Assembly: GCA_902524895.1 (NCBI GenBank) | Contig: CABZFH010000006.1 | Coordinates: 43,868-107,867, forward strand | Source: an uncultured Alphaproteobacteria bacterium | Lineage (GTDB): Bacteria; Pseudomonadota; Alphaproteobacteria; Methylaequorales; Methylaequoraceae | Length of the DNA: 64,000 bases | Direction: 5' to 3' | Shown: positions 34,536-44,101 of the stretch, in pieces | How positions within the stretch are numbered: the stretch's first letter is position 1 | Layout of the letters: every line of letters starts with the position of its first letter | The notes under the pieces: generated by a model | Seen by the model: the letters and a program-made list of their open reading frames with translations, nothing else | Databases searched by the model: none | What the model was told of the DNA's origin: nothing | Made by a program: the position numbers and the translations under genes

Positions 34536-35600
34536 ATGAAAAAAAAAAATCGCCAAATTGATTTTAGCTTGTCATTTCTGGATATTATGGCTTGTGGTTT
34601 AGGAGCAGTAATAATAATCTTCGTTTTATTAAAAGATAAATCTATAAAAAACAATTATGAAGCAGAATTTGAAAAATTATTAGAAATAATTGAATTAAAA
34701 GAATTTAAAAAAAAAAATCTTGAGACAGAAAGAGACTTAATTTACACAAAGATTGATGATAACAAGAAGAAAATCTCAGCCTTAACTCTTGAAAGAAAAA
34801 AAATTGATGATGACATAAGTTTATTTGACGAAAAGATAAAGCTTAAAAAAGACAATATAAATCAATTACAACAAATAATTAAAAAAAAACCATTAAATCA
34901 AAAAATAGATATTGTAAAAAATGAAAAAAGCTATGAAGCTAATTATATTGTTGGATTAAATGTAAAGGGAAACAAAATTGTAATTTTACTTGACTCAAGC
35001 GCATCGATGACTGATGAAAAACTTATAGATATTATAAAGAGGAAAAATTCTGATAACAGTGAAAAACTAATTGGTCCAAAATGGAAAAGAGCTAATAAGA
35101 TAGTAAAATGGATTATTAGTAGATCACCAGAAAAAAGTACTCTTTCTTTGATAAAATTTAATGAAGATGCAAAATATATTCATAAAAAAACCTTTTTAAA
35201 AAAAAATAAAAAAGATGTAATGTCTGTCATTAAAGGTATAGACAAAATTATTCCGACAGGCTCAACAAATCTTTATTCCGGACTAAAACTAGCGTCAAAT
35301 ATCAATCCAACAAATATATATTTAATTACCGATGGATTACCTACAAAAGGCGATCCAAGTTTTGTAAGTTTTAATCCATTAAGTAAATGTAATTCAATAA
35401 TTGGCAAGTCAAAAAATATATCTGGAGAATGCAGAAAGATTTTATTTAGAAAAACCATAAACACCATAAGTCTTAATATGGCTGAAGTAAATATCATTTT
35501 ATTACCGCTTGAAGGTGACCCCGAGGCATCACCAGAATTTTGGGATTGGTCTTCGAAATCCAATGGAATGTTGATAAGTCCTGCGAGAAATTGGCCATGA
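34536..35600 (+). CDS. VWA-domain protein with TolR/MotB-like membrane helix (first)
   Basis: The 354 aa begin with a short basic cytoplasmic segment and one membrane helix with Asp16 in SFLDIMACGLGAVIIIF, a TolR/ExbD-like position. A long coiled coil (about 40-120) and a VWA domain (about 145-350) follow, with the MIDAS motif LLDSSASMTDE (Asp153-Ser157) and Asp in YLITDGLPTKGDP. The domain is expected in the periplasm and could bind metal plus a protein ligand. Its stop overlaps the next start as ATGA. Likely the stator partner for the ExbB-like gene upstream. Confidence 0.87.
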   Translation: MKKKNRQIDFSLSFLDIMACGLGAVIIIFVLLKDKSIKNNYEAEFEKLLEIIELKEFKKKNLETERDLIYTKIDDNKKKISALTLERKKIDDDISLFDEKIKLKKDNINQLQQIIKKKPLNQKIDIVKNEKSYEANYIVGLNVKGNKIVILLDSSASMTDEKLIDIIKRKNSDNSEKLIGPKWKRANKIVKWIISRSPEKSTLSLIKFNEDAKYIHKKTFLKKNKKDVMSVIKGIDKIIPTGSTNLYSGLKLASNINPTNIYLITDGLPTKGDPSFVSFNPLSKCNSIIGKSKNISGECRKILFRKTINTISLNMAEVNIILLPLEGDPEASPEFWDWSSKSNGMLISPARNWP

Positions 35601-36535
35601 TTAAAAAAAGAAGAAAAATGGAAAATACTTTATTTTCTTTTTTAGATATTATTTCGTGTGGTTTTGGAGCAATTGTAATGCTTATTCTAATATATAAATT
35701 TTCACCAAATGACAAAAATGAAGGTAAAAATAACAATATATTTGAACTCATACTAAAGGATGAAACTCTAAATAAAGTAATTTTAAATTTAGAAAAAGAA
35801 AAAAAATCACTAAATAATCAATTAAGTTCTTTTAAAAATCAAATTACAAAAAAGTCAGAAAATAACAAAAAAAGAAAAATTGAACTAGGTAGTATTAGGG
35901 AAAAAAGTAAAACTTTAAATGACTCTATTGATGCCTTAAAAATTGTAAATCAAAATATAGAAGTATTTAAAACTTCAAATAAAAAAAATCTTATTAGGGA
36001 CGAAAATATTGGGGGAATACCAGTTAACAGTAATTACATCATATTTGTTGTAGATACATCAGGAAGTATGCTTGAAATTTGGAATAAAGTTATTTTTCAG
36101 ATTGAAGGAATACTAAAAATTCATCCGGATGTTAAAGGATTTCAAATTTTAAATGATATGGGTAGTCCATTAATATCTTCTTATGAAAATAAATGGATAC
36201 CTGATACGACTTCCTGGAGAAAAAGAGCTATAAAACTATTTAAGTTATGGAATGTTGCATCCAATAGCAGTCCTGTAGAAGGAATTCTTAAATCTTTAAA
36301 TAATTATGTTTCAGACGATAAAACAGTATCCATTTATGTAATTGGGGATGATTATACTGGATCATCCTTTGATAACGTTATTGAAAGAATAACAATGTTA
36401 AATAGTAAGAAAAAAATTAAAGCTAAGATACATGGGATTGGTTTTTTGGCAAGAAATACGACCAATAGGTTTTCAACTCTAATGCGAGAAATGACATTAC
36501 AAAATTTTGGGACATTTATAGCACTTCCGAAATAA
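35597..36535 (+). CDS. VWA-domain protein with TolR/MotB-like membrane helix (second)
   Basis: I use ATG 35597, overlapping the previous stop as ATGA (312 aa); the frame is open further upstream inside the neighbour. It repeats the plan of the first VWA protein: basic start, membrane helix with Asp17 in SFLDIISCGFGAIVMLIL, coiled coil (about 50-120), and VWA domain with MIDAS VVDTSGSMLE, whose Asp153 has the same index as in the paralogue. VIGDDYTGSSF may supply another metal ligand. It converges on the 549-aa exported protein with two bases between stops. Confidence 0.87.
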   Translation: MIKKRRKMENTLFSFLDIISCGFGAIVMLILIYKFSPNDKNEGKNNNIFELILKDETLNKVILNLEKEKKSLNNQLSSFKNQITKKSENNKKRKIELGSIREKSKTLNDSIDALKIVNQNIEVFKTSNKKNLIRDENIGGIPVNSNYIIFVVDTSGSMLEIWNKVIFQIEGILKIHPDVKGFQILNDMGSPLISSYENKWIPDTTSWRKRAIKLFKLWNVASNSSPVEGILKSLNNYVSDDKTVSIYVIGDDYTGSSFDNVIERITMLNSKKKIKAKIHGIGFLARNTTNRFSTLMREMTLQNFGTFIALPK

Positions 36536-36537
36536 AA

Positions 36538-38187
36538 TTATATTTGTTCATTGCATATGATCTTTAATTCAATGGGAACTTTTCTATCCTTCAGTTTAGT
36601 TAAATCTAAATCTAATATTTTATCTTTAAAACCTTTTTTTGAGCCCTGAAATAGATACTTTCCTTTATGTAAATTAATTATTTTCTCTTCTAAAAAGCCT
36701 ATTGTACCTAATTCTCTTATTTTTATGTTAGTCATATTATCTGATATAAGTTTTACAGGTATTTTTATTTCAAATATTGCTATTTCTTTTAATAAATCTT
36801 GATGCAATAATTTTAAGCTTGGGCTTAATGATAAATATTCTTTTGATTTTTCAAGATCATCATTAACTTTAAATCTAAATTTTTCGTTAATTAATCTATG
36901 CGAATTTTTTATATAATCTCTAAAATCTTTTTGAAAATCAATAATTTTTTTGGATTTTTTTTCCAAATTTACTAGATCAAAACTGTTATTTTCAATTTTT
37001 TTTAATTGATATAAAATCTTTAATGCATCGACCCATTGATCTTTCTTAGAGAGTCTTTGAAAACTTAAGTACAATCTATTTTTCTCAAATTCTAATTTCT
37101 TGTAGGATAATTCTTCTGTTAAAATATCCAATTCATCTCTTGATGGATCAATTTTTTTTAGTTTATTTAATAACTCTTTTGCTCGGATAAAATTATTTTT
37201 ATTTACTTCTTCAAAAAAACTGGTTTGCACTTTTTCAAATTTTTTTTTTTTTAAAATTATTTTTAGTTCTTTAATTCTCTGCGAAGTTGTAACTTGATTT
37301 TTATATCTACTTAATAAAATTAATAATTCTAACTCTTTCGATGAGTTATTTTCTTTTTTAGCTATATAAATTTTTTTTTCTAATTCATTTATAATTGGTA
37401 ATTCAAGTATCCTAGCTTTAAGCATAACTAAATCTTTTGAATCCGATTTATATCTCTGGGCTAGATTAATATTTTTTTTGGCTTCTTCAAAATTTTTATT
37501 TTTGTAATTTAAAAGAGCTTTTTCATAAAAAAAATAATATGAATCATTAACTTTTTTATCTATATCAGAAAAAATTTTTTCAATTTTTTTTAATCTTTTT
37601 GATGTGTTTAATAAATCATTTGAGTTTACGAAATATTTTAATTCTTTTTTTAATTTTTTTAATTCAACTATCTCATTACTAAAAATTTCTGAATCAATAG
37701 TTTTTAGACGTTTTTCGAAATTTTCTTCAAGATGAAAAATTTTTTTTTCAATTGATGATTTTGATTTATGAACTGTATTTTGATTATTGTTTGAATTTAT
37801 TTCTATTTCATACAGATCGCTTTCTTTCAAATCTACATTTATTTCAGATAAAGAATCTTGTTCAATTAATTCAATATGATTGGTTTCACATTCTAATTCT
37901 TCATAAACATTATTTTGATTTTTAATTATTCTATTTTTTTTAAAATCAATAATTTGAATTTCTGAATTAATTTCAATTGCATACTTTTTATTAAGGTCAT
38001 CTTTTGAGAAAAAATTGAAGCATTTAGAACTTTCATTATCTTTAACACACATTTCCATCATGACTTTAGTATATTCAATAAAGTTGCCAGCATTATCGAT
38101 ACATCTAATTGACAATTTATCTATTTGTTGTGCTTTTAAAAGTGAAACAAAAAGAAGACAGATAATTATTGAAAATTTCTTCATCAA
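36538..38187 (-). CDS. Exported helical-repeat protein with PEGA-like C-terminus
   Basis: The 549-aa product has a signal peptide (about 1-19, ending LLKA), an N-terminal beta-like domain with paired cysteines, a long Lys/Leu-rich helical region with TPR-like pairs (ALLNYKNKNFEEAKKNINLA) and coiled coils, and a C-terminal PEGA-like module with IPVKLISDNMTNIKIRELG and YLFQGSKKGFKDKIL. I recall this PEGA tail from marine bacteria beside ExbB/VWA clusters. It is the last gene of a three-gene minus-strand unit that converges on the ExbB-VWA operon, which suggests a joint envelope role. Confidence 0.75.
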   Translation of the reverse strand: MMKKFSIIICLLFVSLLKAQQIDKLSIRCIDNAGNFIEYTKVMMEMCVKDNESSKCFNFFSKDDLNKKYAIEINSEIQIIDFKKNRIIKNQNNVYEELECETNHIELIEQDSLSEINVDLKESDLYEIEINSNNNQNTVHKSKSSIEKKIFHLEENFEKRLKTIDSEIFSNEIVELKKLKKELKYFVNSNDLLNTSKRLKKIEKIFSDIDKKVNDSYYFFYEKALLNYKNKNFEEAKKNINLAQRYKSDSKDLVMLKARILELPIINELEKKIYIAKKENNSSKELELLILLSRYKNQVTTSQRIKELKIILKKKKFEKVQTSFFEEVNKNNFIRAKELLNKLKKIDPSRDELDILTEELSYKKLEFEKNRLYLSFQRLSKKDQWVDALKILYQLKKIENNSFDLVNLEKKSKKIIDFQKDFRDYIKNSHRLINEKFRFKVNDDLEKSKEYLSLSPSLKLLHQDLLKEIAIFEIKIPVKLISDNMTNIKIRELGTIGFLEEKIINLHKGKYLFQGSKKGFKDKILDLDLTKLKDRKVPIELKIICNEQI

Positions 38188-38207
38188 AAAACCAAATATT
38201 AACCGAG

Positions 38208-39458
38208 TTAATTAATATTTATTTCATCATTTTGAATGTTTTCTTTAGCGTAAATCAATTTTAAAAAATTTCTCCATTGAGAAAATTGTTCTTGAGCTGT
38301 TCCTGTTAACTCAACTGTTTCTTTCTCGAATTCAATTACCCTAGAACTTAATTCTGAATCTAATGATTGTCCCAACTCATTAATTGCGTCTCTATGGATC
38401 TTCGCTTCTTCACTCTTTTTAAAACTTTCTTTAAGTAATGATGCTCCAGCTATACCTCCACCGATGGCTGCTGCGCCTCCAAGTGCTTGAGTATTATAGT
38501 CATAAGCTCCAGAATTAGCAGCTGCATATGCTCCTAAAACAGCCGCTCCTAACATAAGTATTCCACCTAAGGCTTTTCCAAATGCTTCAGACTTTGCTTG
38601 GTCCTCTGCTTCAAGTTCTAAGTAAGTTTGTTGTTGCCAAACTCTATAGCTTTTAGAAACTTCGTCATCAAAAGCTTTATAATTGTACTGCAATTCATCT
38701 ATGAACATCTGATCTCGTATCCTTAAATTTGTAAGTCTTAAGTATTTAGGATCATCTTCATTTAACTTTTTAACTATCTCGTATTTTTTATTTTTATTGA
38801 TTCCAATGTATTCATTAAAGGATTCTTCTGATAGGTTAAGTCCAAATCTTAAATTACTAATATCCTTTAATTTCTTCAAATTTCCACTAGATGTAAATTT
38901 AATTTTTTTTGCTACCTCGTCAGCTATTTTATCAAATAGAGTTTGGTAAGGATCTGTCATTGATGACGATCGAGAGTTTTTAGGATCACTCCAAAATTTT
39001 TCTGATACTTTCTCTTTAAATTTTTTACTCAACCACATGTTACCTGCAATATCTACAACCTGAATTTTTAATCTTATTTCGCGACTATCTGATTCTAATA
39101 TTTCACCTGAAATATATAAATCGCTTGTTGCATTAGAATCTGGAGTAACTCGAACAGCTCCAAATTTGTCTATTTTCTCTATTGATTTCTTCAGTCTATG
39201 AGCAAAAATTATTGATTCTGTTTTTCTCAGTTCATTCCACGATTTTTCCTCTTCTGTTGAGATTAATTTTCCAGAATTAAAAACGGGTATGGCTACATCT
39301 AGTCGTGGTCTACTTATATCTTCAGCGTCTTCAACAATATCATTCTCTAAAATTTCATTTGATGTACTGGGACCAAAGTCCATTATTGAGTTTGTAGTTT
39401 TACAACTAGTCAGAAAAAAAATTAATAGTACGAAATATGTAATGATTTTATTTGCCAT
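38208..39458 (-). CDS. Lipoprotein of the ExbB-VWA locus
   Basis: The 416-aa product has a lipobox LTSC (Cys19) after a hydrophobic segment. Residues about 55-200 look like a CsgG/LpoB-type periplasmic fold: LDVAIPVFNSG, AHRLKKSIEKIDKFGAVRVTP, DLYISGEILESDSREIRLKIQVVD. A Gly/Ala-rich helical segment (ALGGILMLGAAVLGAYAAAN and a second stretch, about 295-345) could insert in a membrane or pack as glycine-zipper helices, and the C-terminus is helical. Function unknown. Same strand and 20-30 base gaps to its two neighbours. Confidence 0.75.
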   Translation of the reverse strand: MANKIITYFVLLIFFLTSCKTTNSIMDFGPSTSNEILENDIVEDAEDISRPRLDVAIPVFNSGKLISTEEEKSWNELRKTESIIFAHRLKKSIEKIDKFGAVRVTPDSNATSDLYISGEILESDSREIRLKIQVVDIAGNMWLSKKFKEKVSEKFWSDPKNSRSSSMTDPYQTLFDKIADEVAKKIKFTSSGNLKKLKDISNLRFGLNLSEESFNEYIGINKNKKYEIVKKLNEDDPKYLRLTNLRIRDQMFIDELQYNYKAFDDEVSKSYRVWQQQTYLELEAEDQAKSEAFGKALGGILMLGAAVLGAYAAANSGAYDYNTQALGGAAAIGGGIAGASLLKESFKKSEEAKIHRDAINELGQSLDSELSSRVIEFEKETVELTGTAQEQFSQWRNFLKLIYAKENIQNDEININ

Positions 39459-39488
39459 ATTAAAAACTTATTAAAAAAAAAAAAAATA

Positions 39489-40094
39489 TCAATTTATTTT
39501 TAAATTTTTATATTTTCTATATTCATTCCACAATTTTTTTTGTTTTTCTGGATCAGCTTCATTTAGGGCAGCATTTTTTATCTGTCTAGCTAATACATCA
39601 TCATTATCATCAAGAGGTATGTCATCTGGAATTTTTCCATTACTTCCTGAAACTTCGGATACTTCGTTTGACATAATTAAATTATCATTACTCACTGATT
39701 CTTGATTTACAGATTCAGATTTCATGGATTCTTCTATATCTGCTGAAAAACTTTGCTCAAAACCATCATCTTTATATTGAGAATTATTGATAGATGTACC
39801 CCTTACTTCGTTTGACTCTCTGGCATTTTTTGACTCTCTGACATTATTGTTATCAACAGCTTTAATCGAATTACTTTTGGTCTTTTTGTTTGTATTAGCA
39901 ATACATTCGTCAAAATTTTCTATAGACTTTAATAATGCGGAGTCCATTAAATCTAACTGCTCTCGTTGCGTTAAAAATTCGTTCTCTTCATAATCAACAG
40001 AAAGATTTTCACAAGAATTTTTTGAATTTTCAGTAGCAATTAAATTTGTCATAAATAGACTTAAAATCAAAAATATTTTAATTACATGGAACAT
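39489..40094 (-). CDS. Exported acidic low-complexity protein of the ExbB-VWA locus
   Basis: The 201-aa product has a signal peptide (about 1-20, ending NLIA), a Ser/Asn/Glu-rich disordered middle (about 70-150), and a compact C-terminal motif, GKIPDDIPLDDNDDVLARQI followed by NAALNEADPEKQKKLWNEYRKY. I recall this C-terminal motif in proteins near similar clusters of other marine bacteria. First gene of the minus-strand unit, divergent from the BtuF-like gene by 71 bases that presumably hold both promoters. Function unknown. Confidence 0.7.
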   Translation of the reverse strand: MFHVIKIFLILSLFMTNLIATENSKNSCENLSVDYEENEFLTQREQLDLMDSALLKSIENFDECIANTNKKTKSNSIKAVDNNNVRESKNARESNEVRGTSINNSQYKDDGFEQSFSADIEESMKSESVNQESVSNDNLIMSNEVSEVSGSNGKIPDDIPLDDNDDVLARQIKNAALNEADPEKQKKLWNEYRKYKNLKIN

Positions 40095-40165
40095 ACTTTT
40101 AAAGTTAGCATAATTGTAATAGAATTTGAATTAAACTTTTTGAAGTTTTTTAAAAAAATATTGTA

Positions 40166-41065
40166 ATGAAAATTATAAGTTTAATTCCAAGTGCAACTGA
40201 AATTATTTCCTTCTTAGGATTAGAAGAAAATTTGGTAGGCGTTTCTCACGAATGTGATAATTCAGTAAAAGTAAAGGCTCTACCAAAAGTTACTAAAAGC
40301 AATATTAAAAAAGACACAGACTCATTTACAGTAAACAGAGACATAATTAAAATACTTAATCTAACATTATCAGTATACGAAGTTGACACTAAATTATTAA
40401 AATCCCTCGATCCAGACGTTATAATAACACAATCTCAGTGTTCTGTTTGTGCGGTTTCAATTAAAGATGTAGAAAAATCCCTTGGAGCATTTCTAGATAA
40501 AAAACCTATATTAATTGATTTACGTCCTAATACTTTTGAAGATGTTATGTTTGATATTTGTAAAATTGGCAACTATTTTAAAAAAAATGATATGGTTTTT
40601 AAATTCAAAGAAATATACACGACTAAAATTTTGGATATTAAAAAAAAATTAAATAAGCAGTCTAAAAAAAGTATTTTGTGTATTGAATGGTTGGATCCAT
40701 TTATGATTGCTAATAACTGGATTCCTGATTTATTAAAAATATGTAATGCACGAGCGGTAGAATCTAGTTTATCAGAAAAATCTCATTTCAGAAAACCATT
40801 AGATATGAATTTTACTGGAATTGATGCCATAATTTTTATGCCCTGTGGGTATGATATAAAGACAACAAAAAAAGAGCTAGAATTGAAAAATTATGATTAT
40901 CTAGAAAAATTTAAAAACATAAAAAAATTTATAGTAGATGGAAATAAATACTTTAATCGACCTGGGCCCAGTCTAGTTGAAAGCTTAGATATTTTATGTG
41001 AAATAATATATCCCGAACTTTTTCATCCTAAACCAAACGTGCAAAGATGGATAGAATTTAAATAA
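40166..41065 (+). CDS. BtuF-like cobalamin-binding protein without signal peptide
   Basis: The 299-aa protein has the class III periplasmic binding protein fold of vitamin B12 and iron-siderophore receptors: MKIISLIPSATEIISFLGL, LVGVSHECDNS, LDPDVIITQSQCSVCAV and a long connecting helix, then DGNKYFNRPGPSLVESLDIL. It starts directly with the first beta strand, so it appears cytoplasmic. No BtuC or BtuD is adjacent. Signal-less homologues are common and annotated as cobalamin-binding, but the ligand is not proven. Two closely spaced cysteines (SQCSVCAV) are noteworthy. Confidence 0.8.
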   Translation: MKIISLIPSATEIISFLGLEENLVGVSHECDNSVKVKALPKVTKSNIKKDTDSFTVNRDIIKILNLTLSVYEVDTKLLKSLDPDVIITQSQCSVCAVSIKDVEKSLGAFLDKKPILIDLRPNTFEDVMFDICKIGNYFKKNDMVFKFKEIYTTKILDIKKKLNKQSKKSILCIEWLDPFMIANNWIPDLLKICNARAVESSLSEKSHFRKPLDMNFTGIDAIIFMPCGYDIKTTKKELELKNYDYLEKFKNIKKFIVDGNKYFNRPGPSLVESLDILCEIIYPELFHPKPNVQRWIEFK

Positions 41066-41105
41066 AGGTTTAAATTCCAATTTAAGAAATTATATCATAT
41101 ACAAT

Positions 41106-41612
41106 ATGAATTATATTTTTTTATTTCTTATTGTATTTTTTTCAGAAGTTAAATCTCAAGAAATATGTGAATCAACTACTGTAACAAAAAGTGATGAAGT
41201 TAAGTATACTTCACAACAAAGCCTTAAAGTAAACGATGTAGATGGTCATTCAATTAGAATATTCAAAACTGAAACCACACATAAAAACTCAAAAAAAAAT
41301 TGTGAAGGACGTATTCTTATTAAAACGGATTTCTGGGGTATTAGTGACTACATAAATAAAAACGGAAACGTGACTGGTTATTCAATTGCTACTTTCGATG
41401 ATGGCAGTTTGATTTTTTCAAAATTTAAAGGGACATCCCATACTCCAAAAGATCAATCCAAAAATGGAGTTGTAGTTTCAACGAGCAAAATAACAGGTGG
41501 TACTGGAACTTATAAAGGTATATCTGGATTTGGTAAAGGCAAAACGGAATTCAACCCTGAGACAGGATATTCCTCGGGTACAAACACTTTTTTTTACTCA
41601 ATCAAAAATTAA
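41106..41612 (+). CDS. Secreted beta-rich protein of unknown family
   Basis: The 168-aa product has a signal peptide (about 1-17, ending VKS), two cysteines early in the mature protein and predicted all-beta structure. The end reads ITGGTGTYKGISGFGKGK, a pattern seen in allene-oxide-cyclase-like and dirigent-like barrels. Function unknown. It converges on ybbP with 17 bases between stops. Confidence 0.65.
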   Translation: MNYIFLFLIVFFSEVKSQEICESTTVTKSDEVKYTSQQSLKVNDVDGHSIRIFKTETTHKNSKKNCEGRILIKTDFWGISDYINKNGNVTGYSIATFDDGSLIFSKFKGTSHTPKDQSKNGVVVSTSKITGGTGTYKGISGFGKGKTEFNPETGYSSGTNTFFYSIKN

Positions 41613-41629
41613 AGTTTTTTTTCGCAGTA

Positions 41630-44101
41630 TTATAACCTTCTTAATTGACTATAGGTATTTTTTGTTAAATTTTTGAAGTTACTAATAAAAATTACAGTAG
41701 TCAAAGAAATTAAAAAAGTTAACGAAATTAAAAGAATTGTGGTGGCAGGATAGTGCCATTCAAAACCAATAATATAATTTATAAAAACATACGATACTAC
41801 AGTTGAAAGTAACAAAGATGAAACAATAATTGGAATAGAAATTAGAAAAACTTCAATTAATAATATTCTGATAATATGTTTTGGTTTTAATCCCAGAATC
41901 TTAAAAATCATATTTTGGTAATTTTTAAAACTTTCTATTAATTTAAAGGAACTGCAAACGACCAAAAGACCAATGAAAATTACAAAAGAAGAGATCAACC
42001 CTCCACCTAAGAATACTTTATTCAAAAAATCGTTTGTTTTTTTTACTATTATACGTAAATCAAAGTAAGTAATATTTGGAAATGAATCAATTAAACCTTT
42101 TAAATTTATTTTTTTATTTTCACTGAACTTTATTGAAGCTAGGTGCTCAAATGGAATCTTGTTTCCGTATTGTGGATTAATTAATATAGCAAAATTAATT
42201 GTCATATCTGTATAGTCAACTTTTCTAAAGTTTATTATTTCTCCAACCACATTTCTTCCAGCAATATTAAGTGTCAATTTATCTCCCAAGTTTAACTTGA
42301 AATTATGTGCAACTTTATCATCAATAGATAATTGTAAGTTTTTACTTTCTTTATCCCACCATTTACCCTTTGTTAGATAGTTGTTTTCTGGTATTTTTTC
42401 CTGCCAAGATATTCTTCTTTCACCATTAATAAACCAAAAACTGTCATTTTGTTTTGATATAATTTTTTCCACAGCAAGGTCATTAATTTTTGTAACCCTA
42501 GCTGATGAAATTTTTACAATCTTATTTTTTGCATTTTCATCTAATTCATTAATAGCATACTTAAACTTTTTATAATCCTCTTTCTGAATACCTACAAAAA
42601 AATAGTCAGGAGCAAAATTCAGCATCGACTTGTTAATTTGCGAATTTATACTTGATGATGAAATAAAAATAAAAAAAACAATGGAAAACCCTACGCCCAT
42701 TGAAATTGAAATAATTGAATTAAAATTACTAAAATTTTTAATATTTTTTTTAATAATTCTCAAAGTAATATTGTTTGTGTTTAGGAAATAAATTAAATAA
42801 TTTTGAAATTTTGAAAAATAAAAAAAGAGTACTAAGCAAATTATAAAAAATATAAATATCAAAAAAGTTTCGTAAGTCTTGCTACTTATTATTGAAGTAA
42901 TAGAAATAAAGATAGTTAAAAAAAAAGAACAAATTAAAATTGAATGTTTATCAAATGAAAATTCTAAATTTTGTCTATTTTTTTTTAACAAATCAGATAT
43001 GTTAAATTTATCTAATAATTTCGTAATTGGAAATAGAAACGTCATTAAAATTATTAAGCTTAAAGATAATATTGCAAAATATTGAAAAAAAGAAAATTTA
43101 TATTTAGATGAAAAAAGATCTGTATCAAAAATTTTATTAAGATTATTTACAGTTAATATGCTTAGTAAATAGGAAAAAAGGGAGCTAAAGACTAACATCA
43201 AAATAATTTGAAAGATCATCAATACCTTCACTCTAAATTTTGATATACCCAAAGATTTATATATTGAAATCTGTAATCGATTGCTATTAATAAAAGACAA
43301 TAAAGAATTATACAATCCAATGCCTGATATTAGTAATGAACAAATAGAAACTATACTTAAAAAAAAAATAAAATTATTTGAGTTTTTTGATAATTGTTCA
43401 TTCAAGTCATTAGAGGATCTTATCTTTAAATTTTTTTCTTCTTTTAATAAATTTTTAAGACTTTGATCATTCTTTTGATTTTTAACTACCTTATATTTAT
43501 GTTGCAAAAAACTTCCTAAGTTATTTAAATCCAGTGAATTCATTGATTTTTTTTGAATTAAGGCAAAATCACCATATGAAAAAAAATTATTTAAGTCTGG
43601 TAAATCTTCGATAAATCCAGAAACAACAAAAAAAGTGTCTTGAATTTTTACCTTCTGGTTTATCTTTAAGTCCAATATGAAACCTGTATTTTTATTAACG
43701 TAAATATTGTTTTCATTATTTTTCATTACCTTTTCTGGTGTGATCTTTAGTTCCCCTACCAAAGGATAATTTTCGTCAAATGCTTTTACTCTGATAGGTA
43801 AACTTTCTGATTCATTTCTAATGATTGTATTAAATTCAATAATTTCTGATATTTGAAAATTTTTTTTTATTTTTTCTAATATCACTTTTTGAATAGGATT
43901 TTTTCCTGATGTTATTTCAAAATCTCCACCAAGTAACATTACTGAACTTTTATTTAGTTCTTGTTTAATTGAGGATTCTAAAACGAGAACACTTGAAAAG
44001 ACAAATAAACTTAAAAAAAATGTGAAAAAAATTTTAGATAATTTTTTTTTATTTCTAAAAAAATCTTTCAAACAAATAAAAATAAAGGTTTTATCAATCA
44101 T
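41630..44101 (-). CDS. ybbP: ABC transporter permease, YbbP family
   Basis: The 823-aa membrane protein (ATG at 44101, overlapping the ybbA stop by eight bases) has an N-terminal helix and periplasmic MacB-type domain, a first FtsX domain (about 240-370), further helices, a second periplasmic domain and a final FtsX domain (about 695-823). This duplicated FtsX layout with an adjacent LolD-like ATPase and TesA is the ybbP-ybbA-tesA arrangement. Role unknown, probably extraction or transport of a hydrophobic molecule. Confidence 0.9.
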   Translation of the reverse strand: MIDKTFIFICLKDFFRNKKKLSKIFFTFFLSLFVFSSVLVLESSIKQELNKSSVMLLGGDFEITSGKNPIQKVILEKIKKNFQISEIIEFNTIIRNESESLPIRVKAFDENYPLVGELKITPEKVMKNNENNIYVNKNTGFILDLKINQKVKIQDTFFVVSGFIEDLPDLNNFFSYGDFALIQKKSMNSLDLNNLGSFLQHKYKVVKNQKNDQSLKNLLKEEKNLKIRSSNDLNEQLSKNSNNFIFFLSIVSICSLLISGIGLYNSLLSFINSNRLQISIYKSLGISKFRVKVLMIFQIILMLVFSSLFSYLLSILTVNNLNKIFDTDLFSSKYKFSFFQYFAILSLSLIILMTFLFPITKLLDKFNISDLLKKNRQNLEFSFDKHSILICSFFLTIFISITSIISSKTYETFLIFIFFIICLVLFFYFSKFQNYLIYFLNTNNITLRIIKKNIKNFSNFNSIISISMGVGFSIVFFIFISSSSINSQINKSMLNFAPDYFFVGIQKEDYKKFKYAINELDENAKNKIVKISSARVTKINDLAVEKIISKQNDSFWFINGERRISWQEKIPENNYLTKGKWWDKESKNLQLSIDDKVAHNFKLNLGDKLTLNIAGRNVVGEIINFRKVDYTDMTINFAILINPQYGNKIPFEHLASIKFSENKKINLKGLIDSFPNITYFDLRIIVKKTNDFLNKVFLGGGLISSFVIFIGLLVVCSSFKLIESFKNYQNMIFKILGLKPKHIIRILLIEVFLISIPIIVSSLLLSTVVSYVFINYIIGFEWHYPATTILLISLTFLISLTTVIFISNFKNLTKNTYSQLRRL

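Noticed and set aside
35540..35596. Upstream extension of the second VWA gene
   Set aside because: It would overlap the first VWA gene by 61 bases; ATG 35597 makes the standard ATGA junction and matches the paralogue's N-terminus.
31643..36535. Zorya-type anti-phage defence system (MotA/MotB-like pair)
   Set aside because: The MotA-like protein is only 251 aa without the long coiled tail of ZorA, the partners carry VWA and not OmpA domains, and no ZorC/ZorD-type genes are present.
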